Assembly: GCF_016906535.1 (NCBI RefSeq)
Contig: NC_057379.1
Span: 992,001 to 1,056,000 of the forward strand
Direction of reading: 5' to 3'
DNA from: Rhizoctonia solani
Taxonomy: Eukaryota > Basidiomycota > Agaricomycetes > Cantharellales > Ceratobasidiaceae
Length of the DNA stretch: 64,000 nt
Part shown: in pieces, positions 22,293 to 33,079 of the stretch
Position numbering within the stretch: the stretch's first letter is position 1
Layout of the letters: each line of letters begins with the position of its first letter
The notes under the pieces: model-generated
The model's input: the letters and a program-made list of their open reading frames with translations, nothing else
The model's database searches: none
What the model was told of the DNA's origin: nothing
Program-made: the position numbers and the translations under genes

Positions 22293-23831
22293 TCACTGTT
22301 CCATAGCATCCCCGTCGGCCGACTCGACTGCACCGAGCGTGCCCATGGATCTCCATACGTTGTTAAACGTCGCCTTCCATAGACGAATTTTTCCATCATC
22401 TCCCGCAGACGACAGTATTGTTCTACAAAACATAAGCAAAAAGAAAAAGCAACCGATTCATACAATATGACCCACCCAGTGATATTCCACTCGACACGTC
22501 CCACCGTGGCCCTAAAGTCGCGATCAATCAAACGGCCCGGACCAATGATATGGTCGCACTCACTTGTGATCATCGAATTCCCCTAATCGGCTAAAACTCC
22601 AGCTCTGGTCGGCCCGTGCGCTAGTACCATCACCGAATCCGTCCTCTCCAAACGCGTCTCGTTCGCCATGCCAGAGTTTGAATATCCGCACCTTGTGGTC
22701 GCGCGAACCAGTAGCAAGTAACTGGTATGAGCGCCCACACGGCGGTGCCCAGGAAAGGGTGGTGATCGCGTGGCCGGGGTGTGACGGGGTCGTGTGAGAT
22801 TGGGGCAATGTTGGGAGAAGCGAAGGTGAGGTCGAAGTAGGCGTTACGGCGCCGAGAAGGGAGGGGGCACCAGTAGTAGGGACGTTTATGGGATACTGTG
22901 GAATGGTGAGCAAGACTTGTGGCGGTTTGCCCGGTTGCAATGCAATAATCTGTAAGATTATTAGAATGAGAAAGGCTCGACAGAAATAGATCACGGACCT
23001 TGACCACAGCCTGCGTTCCGCAAGACACAGCAATGATTTCGCCACTAAATTTATCCTTGAGCCATTGGACACACCAAGCACCATCAGCCTCTTTGACACC
23101 AACAGGTTTATTCGGAGGATTAGACGCCGCAGCGGCCCCAGAACGTTGCAGAGAAATTCCGCTGGGAGCGGTGGGAGGTGTGTCTGAAAGAGCAGTATTC
23201 GTCTGTGTGGGCGTTGCACCGCTAGGCGACTCGCCGGAGACTGGGGTCACAGCAATAGCAGCAGCGTCGAATTCCTCGACCAGGAGCCAAGGATTGAGAT
23301 GATAGGTCTCATGACACTCGTAAATTCGTACAATGTTATCCGATGCAATCGTAACCTAAACAGGGTTAGATAACGTATGGGACGCGTTTTCCTACTTACC
23401 AATTTCAGGCCGAAAGCAGCAGGAGCGAAATCCACAGCACGCACGGTCCCTCGTGCTTCCGTAAGCGTTGCTTTGAGTTGAAACTTGGAAGGACCCGACG
23501 CGTCTGGAATTCCTCGCGCATCCTCCCAAATCTTGACGGTACGGTCATAAGAGCACGATGCTAACAGTGTGCCGTATTCCGGATGAGCCCATGCAATTTT
23601 TGCCACAGGTGCGTCGTGGGCTTTCCATTCATCCACCATGGACCAGACCCCAGTGAGTTCATTTAGTTTCCATATCTTAATTCTGTCATAATTTAGCCCT
23701 TGTTGAAAACAAAATTGAGAATCCTACTTTTGGTCAATTCCTCCAGTTGCAAGTTTCACGCCATAGTAGTCATAGACCGTGTCGGTGATTAGATCGGCGT
23801 GCGTAGAAGGAATAACCGAGGACTGTAACAT
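22293..23831 (-). CDS. SEH1: Nucleoporin SEH1-like WD40 protein
   Basis: WD40 propeller shared by the Nup84/Nup107 nuclear-pore complex and the SEA/GATOR2 complex at the vacuole. The start at 23831 opens MLQSSVIPSTHADLITDTVY, with YDYYGVKLATGGIDQKIKIW typical of SEC13/SEH1 blade 1. Later blades: HDAPVAKIAWAHPEYGTLLA, CSYDRTVKIWED, VRAVDFAPAAFGLKL, IVRIYECHETYHLNPWL, WCVQWLKDKFSGEIIAV, ITTLSWAPPCGRSYQLLATG, SRDHKVRIFKL, VGRVEWNITG and AGDDGKIRLWK. At least five short introns occur, one before GTILSSAGDD near 22420. Two Ser/Thr/Pro-rich inserts (around 23120-23240 and 22800-22880) lie in loops and are longer than I expect for the yeast protein. The stop is at 22293-22295. SEH1 is preferred over SEC13 from the HETYHLNPW block and the inserts. 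Confidence 0.88.
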
Positions 23832-24158
23832 TGTTGACGATGCTCGTCAGCGAGCCCAGCAAGCACGTGACATTCGGTATAGGCGCCCAGCGACTATTCA
23901 TATTTCGCGCATAAACCCGTATACGACTCCACAAACTTTATTTTATGATCCTCCCGTGGCAATCTTGACATCAGCTTTGCCTCGCTCGTCTAGTGTGTCA
24001 TCGACTCTTCTTGATTTCTACCGCATGCTTGACTCGTGCAGTTCGAGTCAGGGCCTGGCAGTGCCCGCACTGATTCGATTGGCGGATCGAAAGCCAGGCG
24101 TCTATAGCCACAGGCACATTTAAACCTAGCGGACATTAACCATTCGTTCCACATTACC
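23832..24158. promoter_or_regulatory. Divergent promoter region (SEH1 / GNAT gene)
   Basis: The 327-bp gap between two opposite start codons must carry both promoters. No specific site is recognised; the inference comes from orientation. Confidence 0.4.
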
Positions 24159-25733
24159 ATGCCCTACCAATCCCGCCCTATCAGCGACGCCGAAATCGAG
24201 GCTCTTCCTCTTCGCTTTGTTCGCCTCGAAGCAGGGGAAGAAGAAGTGTTTACCGATGTCCTGCTCAAAGTCTGGTTCGCACTGGCAGAATCAGGTTCGC
24301 TGGCAACTCTCCCACCCGTACCCGATATAGTCAGCTTTGTCGACGACTGTGCTATTTTCTACTTGATATTTCATACCGAGCCCAAAGAACTGAAACTCAC
24401 TCCCGGGGACCTTCTGACGAGCGCTCCTATACTCAACTCTCCGCCAACAGCTTCAAGTTCCGCTGGTACACGCGCAAGCCCCGAAAGGGTAAACAAGCGC
24501 CCACACCCGTACGCACATGCCCGTCCGCAAGCTTCTTATTCCTCAAAAGACTACAGATCCGAACAGACGCCTTCCGGATCGGAAGAGGTCATCGGCTGCG
24601 TCTACTTATCTCACTCTTCAGCTACCCAAAACACCCTCGACATTGGTATCGCGCTTAGACCCGAAGCTCGGGGAAGAGGCTACGGCCGAGCGACCGTCAC
24701 CAAGTTTCTTCGATACTCCTTTGAAAGTCTCAACATCCACCGCGTTGTCGCCAACGTCTTTGGGCCAAGCGATGTCAACCAAAAACGGAGCGCACGAGAA
24801 AGCGGGACTGTACGCTGGATATTCGAAAAGATTGGCTTTGTCCCCGAGGGCGTGCAGCGTCGCGCGGCATTTTCCGCCGCAGAAGGTATTTGGCGAGATG
24901 TTTATCCATTGGCGATGCTCGATTTGGACTGGGTGCGGTTGGGCTCGAGATCAGTCCAAGGTAGGACGGCCATCATCGGTCCATTCGATGCCATGGTCGA
25001 ACGCCACGGAGCCGAGCGCGAAGAAATGAGCGACTGGATGGACGATGAAAGTTGGGGCCGACTCAGGCGCGTCTCGAGCGCAGAAACCATCAAGGGGAAC
25101 GACGAACAGCCAACCGATCCCGTATCTCAAGAACCAGCCGTATCCGAACGCTCGCCCTCGCCCATCCACCCAGAATCCGAATCCGAATCTGAATTCGCAG
25201 TCCCATCAGAACACGAATGGCGCTCGGCCACACCCAGCACCGACTTTGACTATTCGATCGTCTCCCACTCGCCGCCGCCGGCCCACTCGATCGGCTCTCC
25301 AGCCGCATCAGACGCGTTTAGCGCATTCAGCTTGTCCAACGTGACTTCGCCCGAATTCGAGCCCATCGACCTGCCCATTACCGAACCTGTTCCATTCAAC
25401 ATGATCGGTTCACCCGACCTCGAGCCGCCGTTGTCCCCGGGCTTCTCGAACACCTCGCACGAAGCGATTGAGCTTGCATCTTTGCCCGCGCTAGCGCAAA
25501 CTATGAACGCGAGCGTGAATACGAATGTGGACGTGAATATGAACGTGGTTCCCGACTCTGCTGCTCCAGCTGCAACTCCATCCACCGCTGACCCAACTCC
25601 AACCAGTCCGATCCTAATCCCAACTCACAGCCCAACACCCGCCCCGCACAACATACTCACGCTCCAAGACGTAGACGAGCCTCTTGATTTCTGGGCCAGC
25701 GACTCTGAACTGGATTTTCAGAGGGGCGCATAA
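24159..25733 (+). CDS. GNAT-family N-acetyltransferase with long disordered C-terminus
   Basis: Intronless, 524 aa, unusual for this window. Residues about 1-255 form a GNAT fold of the RimJ/RimL type. The central insert (PTASSSAGTRASPERVNKRP) is followed by EEVIGCVYLSH, LDIGIALRPEARGRGYGRAT (the acetyl-CoA binding R/QxxGxG/A loop), LRYSFESLNIHRVVANVFGP and ESGTVRWIFEKIGFVPEGVQ. The remaining 270 residues are acidic and Ser/Pro-rich, with no fold visible and an acidic end (DELDFWASDSELDF-like). Acetyl-CoA-dependent acetylation is expected; the substrate (protein N-terminus, polyamine or small molecule) cannot be told. An ATG in good context (ACCATGCCC) supports the start. It is divergent from SEH1. 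Confidence 0.85.
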   Translation: MPYQSRPISDAEIEALPLRFVRLEAGEEEVFTDVLLKVWFALAESGSLATLPPVPDIVSFVDDCAIFYLIFHTEPKELKLTPGDLLTSAPILNSPPTASSSAGTRASPERVNKRPHPYAHARPQASYSSKDYRSEQTPSGSEEVIGCVYLSHSSATQNTLDIGIALRPEARGRGYGRATVTKFLRYSFESLNIHRVVANVFGPSDVNQKRSARESGTVRWIFEKIGFVPEGVQRRAAFSAAEGIWRDVYPLAMLDLDWVRLGSRSVQGRTAIIGPFDAMVERHGAEREEMSDWMDDESWGRLRRVSSAETIKGNDEQPTDPVSQEPAVSERSPSPIHPESESESEFAVPSEHEWRSATPSTDFDYSIVSHSPPPAHSIGSPAASDAFSAFSLSNVTSPEFEPIDLPITEPVPFNMIGSPDLEPPLSPGFSNTSHEAIELASLPALAQTMNASVNTNVDVNMNVVPDSAAPAATPSTADPTPTSPILIPTHSPTPAPHNILTLQDVDEPLDFWASDSELDFQRGA

Positions 25734-26668
25734 AACGCGTTACGATTAACCTCGGGGTCGAATGGGTCCGTCCCATACATATAAACAGAGGGGAAGGGGG
25801 CTTGCGTACGAGAGGGAAGCGTGAAATGAACCCACGTCAACAGACGCGGAAGGAGATCGACCGCGATGGGCCCAGAGGCACGATACCACACGATACCCCA
25901 CCTGGGACTCAAGTTTGATTTTTCGATTTTTTCATAAACCTTGATTCTTTTGCTTTTCTCGATTCAGACCCGTTTGCACTTGCGGGCTAAAAAAAAATCC
26001 GTTCATGCTTTTGTATTAATTTAATTTTTGAAGGAGAGATTGTACTATATAGACCAGATATCCCAGCGCATATATCTTACATTTACCAAAACCGCATATG
26101 CGGCCATTGATATCAAACACGCTTGACCCACACGGTATCGATGACGGCCGTTCATCACACCAGCACTAGCGCTCGTCTGAATCTGGGAACCCGTCTACGC
26201 CTTTGGCTAGTTATTCAACGTGGTTCATTTCGTCAGGTTTGCCAGACGATTCTGTTCGATGTTGGTAGTAAATTAAACTGTGAATGTACGTGCCTGACTG
26301 GCCATCTCACAACTCACACATATGCATATACGATAGAACACCAAAACCGATTTTATTCAACAAATACAACGTTGACCACATCTCACAATTGAGCAGGGGA
26401 TATTTCCAAACCATACCAGAACCAAAACCAGACACGAGAAAAGAGGGGAGTCCCGACTCCTTTCCCCCTCACCCCCCTCGCCCCACAAAACAACATGCAC
26501 CAACACATGCAAAAAAAAGAAAGGAATATGCAAAGAGATTGAAAAGATGCACAGGACAATTAATGCAACAGAAGACCATACAATGTTAACAAACAAAAAA
26601 AGCGAAGCGAATACAGGTTTTTTTCAACAAGGGAGAAAGAGAGAGAATCACCACAATCGATTTCGTTT
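25734..26668. other. Intergenic region, A/C-rich 3' flanks
   Basis: Convergent space between the GNAT and bZIP genes. It is AT-rich around 25920-26060 and A-rich or C-rich around 26390-26640. Short open frames have no motifs. It probably contains both 3' untranslated regions. Confidence 0.5.
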
Positions 26669-29618
26669 CTACTTTTTCCCTCTCAAATTCCCAAACACTC
26701 CACCTCCTCCACCCGTACTACCCACACCCACACTCATCCCGCGCATCTTCTCCTCGAGCCCATCGAGCCCATCGACATCGACGACCTTGACGATCGCTTT
26801 ACCCTCCAAAACGCGGCGGACCTTGTTCGTGTCGACGTCGCGGGACGGACCGGTCGAAAAGGCGTCCCAGAACGCGGAGCCCATGCGCTGGAGCAGGGTC
26901 TGTGACGCGAGCGAGGCTGCAAGCGCCGCTTGCTGTGGTGTCGTTCCCTTTTTGTCCGAGAGCGCGGGCAGGGTTTGTTTGTCGATTCCCAGTCCGAGTC
27001 CGAGTCCCGCGGTGGTGGTCTTTTTATCAGACGAACCGAGCTTCTTGTCGATCGCCAGTCCAGACATGGCGCTAACCAACTTGCTCTCTTCCCCAACTGT
27101 TCTTGTCCTTGGCCGAGGTAAAGTACGCAGGTCGCACGCCAGCCGCAAGACCCGACAACTGTACCTGTGCCAGCTGTTGTTGCTGTTGTTGCTGTTGCTG
27201 ATGCACCGCGGCGGCCTGTGCAAACTGGGCGAGATACGACTCGCGTTGTGTGCTCGAGGATGCGGGCTGGGCAGAAGACGAAGACATGGGCTGCTGAGAA
27301 GAGGAAGAAGAAGAGGGCGAGTAGGAAGAAGGGGAAGAGGACGCGTTCTGCTGCCTGGCCTGCTGCAGAGCCAACCACTGGGCCTGCAACATCGCACGAG
27401 CCTGCATTGACGCGGTGCTCTGAGTAAACGCCGAGTTTGAAGCCGACTGCGAGCCGAGGAAGCCAGCGCCAAAGCTGGATGCTTGCAGCAGTGCCGGCGC
27501 GGGAACAAACGATTGTTGCTGTGGCTGTTGTTGAGCTGGGTTAGGCGAAGACTGCTGCGAGAGAGAAGGCGAAGACTGTTGTCCAAGCGCAGGCGAAGAA
27601 GACGATTGCTGCGCAGACGACTGCGCCGTAAGCAAGGCACTCGGCGGGAACACGCCATCGAACAGTGATTTAAACGTTGTAGCAGGCTGGTGGAGCATCG
27701 AAAGCGACGGAGAAGAAGACATGGTCTGCTGAGGCGAAGTCGACGAGCTGCTTTGCTGGGGCGATGCCAATGAGCTCGTTTGTTGAGGCGACGAAAGCGG
27801 CGACAGCATATCTCCAACCAAAGGCGTGAACAACGGCGTCTCCTCTCTCCTCTGTTGCTGCTGCTGTTCGACCAAAACACTCCTGGCACCAGCCTCCTTG
27901 GCCATCCGTCCCCAAAGCTGAGCCCTGAACCCTTCGAGGGTGCGTTGGTTAAACGCCTGGTCCATGACGTCAAGCTGCAGACTGGGGTTTGGGTTGGGAA
28001 GCTTGGAAGAGGAGAAGAGTGGAGAAAGGTTCATGAGGGGGTTCATGTTTACGCCTGTACGAATCCAGTTAGTACAATGCGGATAGGGCAGGAAAAAAGA
28101 CGCGCCTTCATTGGGAGGCGTTGATGGACTGGCACTACTCGATCCAGAGCTCGAGGGCGAAACGTTGCGCGGCTTATCGGACAACTGCTGAGGGAACACT
28201 TCGGGAATGAGTGTGGTATGGACCTAGAACAACATCAAGATCAAGCGCATAAAAACAATTAAATTGACATACAGAAGTAACACCGCCGTGTCCAACAGCG
28301 CCGCCCCAGAAACTGGTGCGGTTATCCGAGCTGACATCCTTGTGGGTGTTGGCGCGGGTGAGTTCGGCCGGACGACGCGGTCCAGCGGTGGTGGGAGTCG
28401 GGGGCGTAGCAGTCTGCTCGGGAGTGAGGGGTCGGGGCGGAGGCAGGCCAGTGTCGGCTGCCGAGAGACGGCCTTCTTGGATGGCACGCTGAGCGGCGAA
28501 TACGAGACGAGACGGGACAGGGCGTGAGAGACGAATGATGAATTTGAAATAGGGTGGCGATACGGTTAGCAAGGGAAAGTGCTGGAAACAAGCGGACATA
28601 CCTTGAGGGCATCAATCTCGCGCCTGAGCTCTGTGTTCTCGTTGTGGGTATTTGAGAGCTCGGAGCGAATAGCGGCGATGAGCTGGTCGCGATCGGCGAT
28701 GTGGGATTCGAGTGTGGTGATGTATTCTACCCGCAACCCATGAGTGACAAGGGCAATGAAACAAGAGAATAATAGCTTACCTTTGCGTCTAACCCTGAAA
28801 TTTCTAGCACTGATCTTGTTCCGAAGTTGCCTCTTTTCCTTGCTGGAGAGCTTTTTGTATTCTTCGGGAGTGGGTCTCCACTCGTCGGGTTCTTGGCTGC
28901 CGATGCGCTCGCCGTTGAGATAGCTTGCGACTCCGCCTTTGCCGAGGGCGGGAGGGACAACGGGTTTGGGATCGTCAAAGTGTACGTAAGACGGCAGGAC
29001 GCTGGCTGGGGTCGAGGCGCGCGACGGACGCTTGGAAATGCCGCCTGCTGCGGCCGCGTTTTTCTTGGGTTTACGCGTGCGAGTCGGGAGCGGTGCAATC
29101 TCCTCGTCTTCATCGTCTTCATCGTCTGTCACGATCGCAGCAGCCGCCAAAGGTAATTCAGGTGCGGGTGTGGGTGCAGATGCGGGGACAGCTGGGGCTG
29201 GTGGCGGGATAGGCGGTGGCAGTGAAGGTGGCGAGGCAGCAAACAACTGGGGATCAATGACAGGCGCAGAGGGCCCAGAGGCAGGCTCGGAAAAGGAGGG
29301 AAACATGTCCTGGAAGAGAGAACCGTACTGGTCCATGCCGAGATCGCTGCCCAACAGGCCCATATCAAACGGAGCCATCTTGTCAAGCGGGTTGAAGGCA
29401 TCAAAGGCCATGGTCTCGTCCGTCTGTGTCTCGGCGCTTGTGCCAGGGGTGATGGGCAGCGCACCATGGGACGACGCAGGGGACTGGGGAGCCGCCCTCG
29501 ACGAGCCAAATAAATCCAGATTCAAATAATCGTCCAGCGCACTCGGGTCAGACCCATACGACATCAGCCCAGGGCTCGTCGGTCCGTCGCTGGGCTTGGA
29601 GGCTACGAGCGAGGTCAT
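26669..29618 (-). CDS. bZIP transcription factor with Gln/Ser-rich C-terminus
   Basis: The start at 29618 gives MTSLVASKPSDGPTSPG. The N-terminus is acidic and Pro/Ala-rich, with a DDEDDEDEE patch, probably activating. The bZIP domain spans about 28860-28615: LSSKEKRQLRNKISARNFRV then RRKEYITTLESHIADRD, with the intron 28735-28784 splitting RRK|EY, and heptads SELSNTHNENTELRREIDAL. The N-x7-R signature is NKISARNFR. Further introns lie at about 28482-28608 and 28225-28273. The C-terminal half is Gln/Ser-rich (long SSPQQ runs and a poly-Gln run near 27190-27215). It then needs a one-base shift near 27100 to reach a conserved-looking end (SKLVSAMSGLAIDKKLG ... VFGNLRGKK, stop 26669). A 52-nt intron with a weak GTTGTC donor is the alternative explanation. 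It is a nuclear DNA-binding dimer; the regulon is unknown. Confidence 0.85.
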
Positions 29619-31389
29619 CCTTGGCTTGCACACAGAGAGTGGTGGTCGTGGTCGAGTACAAGGCACCTCTTCCCTCTATTAGTCAGCCTCACATCAGCTG
29701 CGGCCGAACAAGTGTGTGGCCTCGGCCTCTTGCCCCCCGATCGGCCTTACTCAGCCCCCCTCGTCATTCCTCCACGGTGGCGCACACGTCACCCCCGCAC
29801 TGCCCACCCATCGACACCCATGTCTTGTCCATCGTCCATTGCGCTCTCCTCGTCGCTCCCCTCCCCCGACGCCCTGAACCCTCGCTGAGCCAATACCGCG
29901 CCCAACATAGCCTCGTGCATCCAGACACCCGCCCCGATGAAATTCTGAACATCACCACGAGGTTTCCAACTCCACCCCAAGTGCCCAATTACATCTTCTC
30001 GGTCCTGCTTTCCGACTCGCTTGTCCCTTGCCATCCTAGACACCCACTCGGAGGTCGTATATCAAGTGCGATGTATCGTAAACATCTATAATAACATCAA
30101 AAATGAGTCGTATTCATCTTGACTGGGTGTGTGTGAATACAATCACATTCCACGAGGCACAGTAAAACTCTTCTTTCCAGTCGAACCTCGAACCTCGAAC
30201 CTCGAACCCATAACGAGAAACCCGCCTCGTGTTCTTGTCATTTCCCATCATCATCAGTCTGGGCGCAAAACGCACATCACTCATATCACTCGAACATCAT
30301 TCCCTTTTTCGGTGTCTATCCGCCCAAATTGGACCCAGCCGTCTACCAAAGTTCTGCGTGTGCGCGCGCGTTGAGGTGTTCGCCAACCCTCGCGTATTTC
30401 TCCTGCCTCGATACGGTTTACAGCACCATAGTACCAGGCCCGCCCACTCTGGCAACCTCTTTTCACGAGACTCGAGACACCACGGCTTACGACATCTAAT
30501 CATTCAACCCTTTTATGTTCGATTTATATACAGCACTACCCCCCAATCTTGTCCAACACGTATAGTAACTCCCGAAACGGACATACCCTCGTATCCACTC
30601 GACCCCACTTCCCTATCTCGGCCTATGCAAGTACCCCCCCCCCAACGGCCCAGAGAAGACGAGCCGGTACCGCTTCCCATCGCACTGCCCATTACAACTG
30701 GTGTAAACTCGCGATTGCAACTGGGTAGATATGTAACTCGACTACCGCCTAGGGTCGACAAATAATCAAGGGACCGAGTGCGAATAAGTATCGATGAGCA
30801 TTTCGAAACGGACGTTTGCAGTTGGGGGTGTGAAAGTGGGATAGTTGGTACCTTGTAGGACCAGATACAGATGGGGTCGGGAGGTTTTGTTTATTTGTTT
30901 TGTATGAAATGTCGAGCTGTATAGTTTGTGTTATTGGTTTATAATTAGCCATCCCAGTCCGTATCAAATATCTTGGAGAAAGCTGGAGATTGATCATTCA
31001 GAATCAACGCCTGCTGGCAGCTCTGAGCCAAGTTTTGTATTCAGCTATGAGTGGGCATGGCACTGCATACAAGCTAATAACATGGCATCGTGTCCGAGTG
31101 GCGATGAATCTAGTAATTGACCAAATTACGGCACACTCGATTTCAGCTACTGTACAGTTCCATCGATCGTATACGGAGCAGTCAAGATAATATGACTACT
31201 GGGGGTACTACTGGGGGTATATAAAGACTATTCCAAAAGTCCGATCACGAATACCCTCACGACGTTCCTGATCAATGAATGTTTTCGCTTCCCAAAGGGG
31301 ACGGGCGCGCTAAAACGTCTTTCGTCAAGACCGCCACCAGTACCAGTACCACCGTATTTTCCTGACAGCTATAGTAACGACAAAAAGTG
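29619..31389. other. Long intergenic region upstream of the bZIP gene
   Basis: About 1.8 kb without a supported gene. It is rich in short pyrimidine blocks (CCCCCCCCC at about 30636-30645) and contains TCGAACCTCGAACCTCGAAC repeats. Part of it (about 30260-30700) resembles 34840-35170. Near 31198-31222 there is a GGGGGTACTACTGGGGGTA direct repeat. The long bZIP promoter or leader probably lies here. Confidence 0.45.
30180..30210. repeat. CGAACCT short tandem repeat
   Basis: Four successive near-identical TCGAACC units with a 9-bp spacing, in non-coding DNA upstream of the bZIP gene. Confidence 0.7.
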
Positions 31390-32026
31390 AAATGCTGGGC
31401 CTCAAGCTTTTTGGGAATCTCCCTGAGGAAGAGAGAGAACAGCAGAACGGGACCGTCTTCGTATAGTATTGACAACCCAAATCGAGCACAATGGATGTCT
31501 CATTTAATCGGTTCATTCGTTCTGTGATAATGCCAACTCCCCATGCTCAACTCACACAGGCTATACTAGTACAGTGTAGAGATTGGTCTATTGTAATGGA
31601 GATATGACAGAGTCAATAAGCGACCCAGAGGCCAAGGAGGCGTCTAAGCGCTGCGAAAGGATATCAGTGGATTGCCAATGTTTGATGTTCGTAGATCGCT
31701 GATACGTAAACGCTTAGTTCGGACCCCGCCGTACAACTGTCAGCCGCAGAGTATGATCATTGCGTTGCCCGTGGACTTTGTCGACTGATCAATTTAGCTA
31801 TGGGCTATCTTGATGCGAACTGCGCCAATACTTTGTTGGCATACGCGAGCCGAAGTTCCTGGGGAAGATGAGGAGATTGCCCTCAGCCCGGCAACGTCGC
31901 CAGTAGTTCGAGATCGACTAGTGAGGTGATTGGGATCGGTTTATTTGCTGAGGGAATCCAGTAAGCATGTCTTGTTTTTCCCTCCTACATGGTTATCCAT
32001 AGAAACCTCAAGCCCTACCAGGCGAC
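31390..32026 (+). pseudogene. Decayed VHS-domain part of a duplicated VHS-GAT gene
   Basis: This stretch aligns base by base with the VHS exons and introns of the LSB5-like gene (about 7150-6430, minus). Shared blocks include CTCAACTCACACAGGCTATACTA, GCTATGGGCTATCTTGATGCG and AGTAGTTCGAGATCGACT. It differs mainly by many small deletions of 1-4 bp (for example GATGCGAAACTGCGGCC in the parent versus GATGCGAACTGCGCC here). These destroy the reading frame repeatedly, so no VHS domain can be made. The decay stops abruptly at about 31960-32030, after which the GAT half is intact. Confidence 0.85.
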
Positions 32027-33072
32027 ATGGAAGAAACTATACTCCGACTCAACCTGTCCCATCCAGTCGAAGGAGTCCAGATTCCCACAGATGACCCGAT
32101 TTTGAACCCCGGCCCACCTGGACCTGGACCATCGTTACGACGGCCCTCGCCGAATGGACCCATTCAACACAGGATCTATTCCAATGCAGAGCTGGAACCG
32201 GCGCATCCTGTGGAAAGAAGAAGCGCGCTCAACGGGGAGCGAGAGCAAAGGCGAGATAGAAATCTTGATACGCGACCGAACTATAGTGCGGTTAGCCCAG
32301 AGGAGGATGTGCGACAGCTGTTTGAGGAATGCGAGATTGCTCGAGACAATTGTCGAATACTGGCCGACTCACTTGTATACGCGACTCCTGATAGCATCGC
32401 GACTGACACGGTGATAAAGGTCTGAGTATGAAGATAGGTGCTTGGCCGTGGTCAACTGACACGGAGAGCTATACAGGAGTTCCGAGAGAAGTGCATGAAG
32501 TCGCAAGAGATCATTGGTGCACAATTTGGTTGGGTGACAGCCATTGCGGATCGTGCACGTTTGGAGCAGGTTGCTAAGAACGGGTCAGAAGATACGAATC
32601 CTACAACAGAGGAGCAGCTGTTACAGGCTCTTGTTATGGTCCATGGGGAGCTAAACGACGTTTTCAAGACATATGACGATCTTGAACGAATAGCCATCAG
32701 CGAGCGTGAAGAGGCCGAGGTACGAGCACGGAGCAAAGTTGAGCTTCGACTGGACCGAAGTGTGAGTACGAATATACCAGGAAGGAAGGAAAATCTAATG
32801 CCAGGTAGAAATACCGGCAGCTAGACGAAGACGACCATACAATTCCATCAGACAACCAAGGGGCATCTCTATCGCAAACACACACACCTACACCTGCTCA
32901 TGGCCAATTCCCTCCTCCAGGCCACACACGACGTCCACTCCCTCAACTCCCTCAGACATCTCCATATGTTAACTCTCTATCCCCGCCACCCCCTACACCC
33001 TACATCCCTCAAGCTCCATCCCAGAACCGAACTCCCCCACCTAAATCAGGCAGTTTAATAAGTAAGCAATGA
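32027..33072 (+). CDS. GAT-domain protein, truncated copy of the VHS-GAT gene
   Basis: A new ATG arises inside the sequence that encodes A-T-W-K in the parent (ACATGGAAGAA). A net frame change shortly after returns the frame to LRLNLSHPVEG, as in the parent's LQLKLTHPVEG. From there the copy is intact: EEDVRQLFEECEIARDNCRI, REKCMKSQEIIGAQF, EEQLLQALVMVHGELNDVF. The two introns sit at the parental positions (about 32423-32474 and 32763-32809), followed by a Pro-rich tail (TRRPLPQLPQTSPYVNSL). It ends at TGA 33070-33072, about 100 residues before the parental acidic-basic end. The product would be a VHS-less GAT protein that could still bind ubiquitin or GAT partners. Expression is unproven; a decayed remnant is the alternative. 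Confidence 0.65.
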
Positions 33073-33079
33073 TGGCCGG

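Noticed and set aside
26547..27973. Long open frames on both strands over the end of the bZIP gene (287 aa plus, 434 aa minus)
   Set aside because: Mostly shadows of the Gln/Ser-rich coding sequence, rich in Arg, Leu and Cys. Only the last part of the minus frame (27070-26669) is taken, as the bZIP C-terminus.
28058..28110. Possible GC-AG intron in the bZIP gene before VNMNPLMN
   Set aside because: The frame reads through without stops and the donor GCGCGT is poor; no intron is needed.
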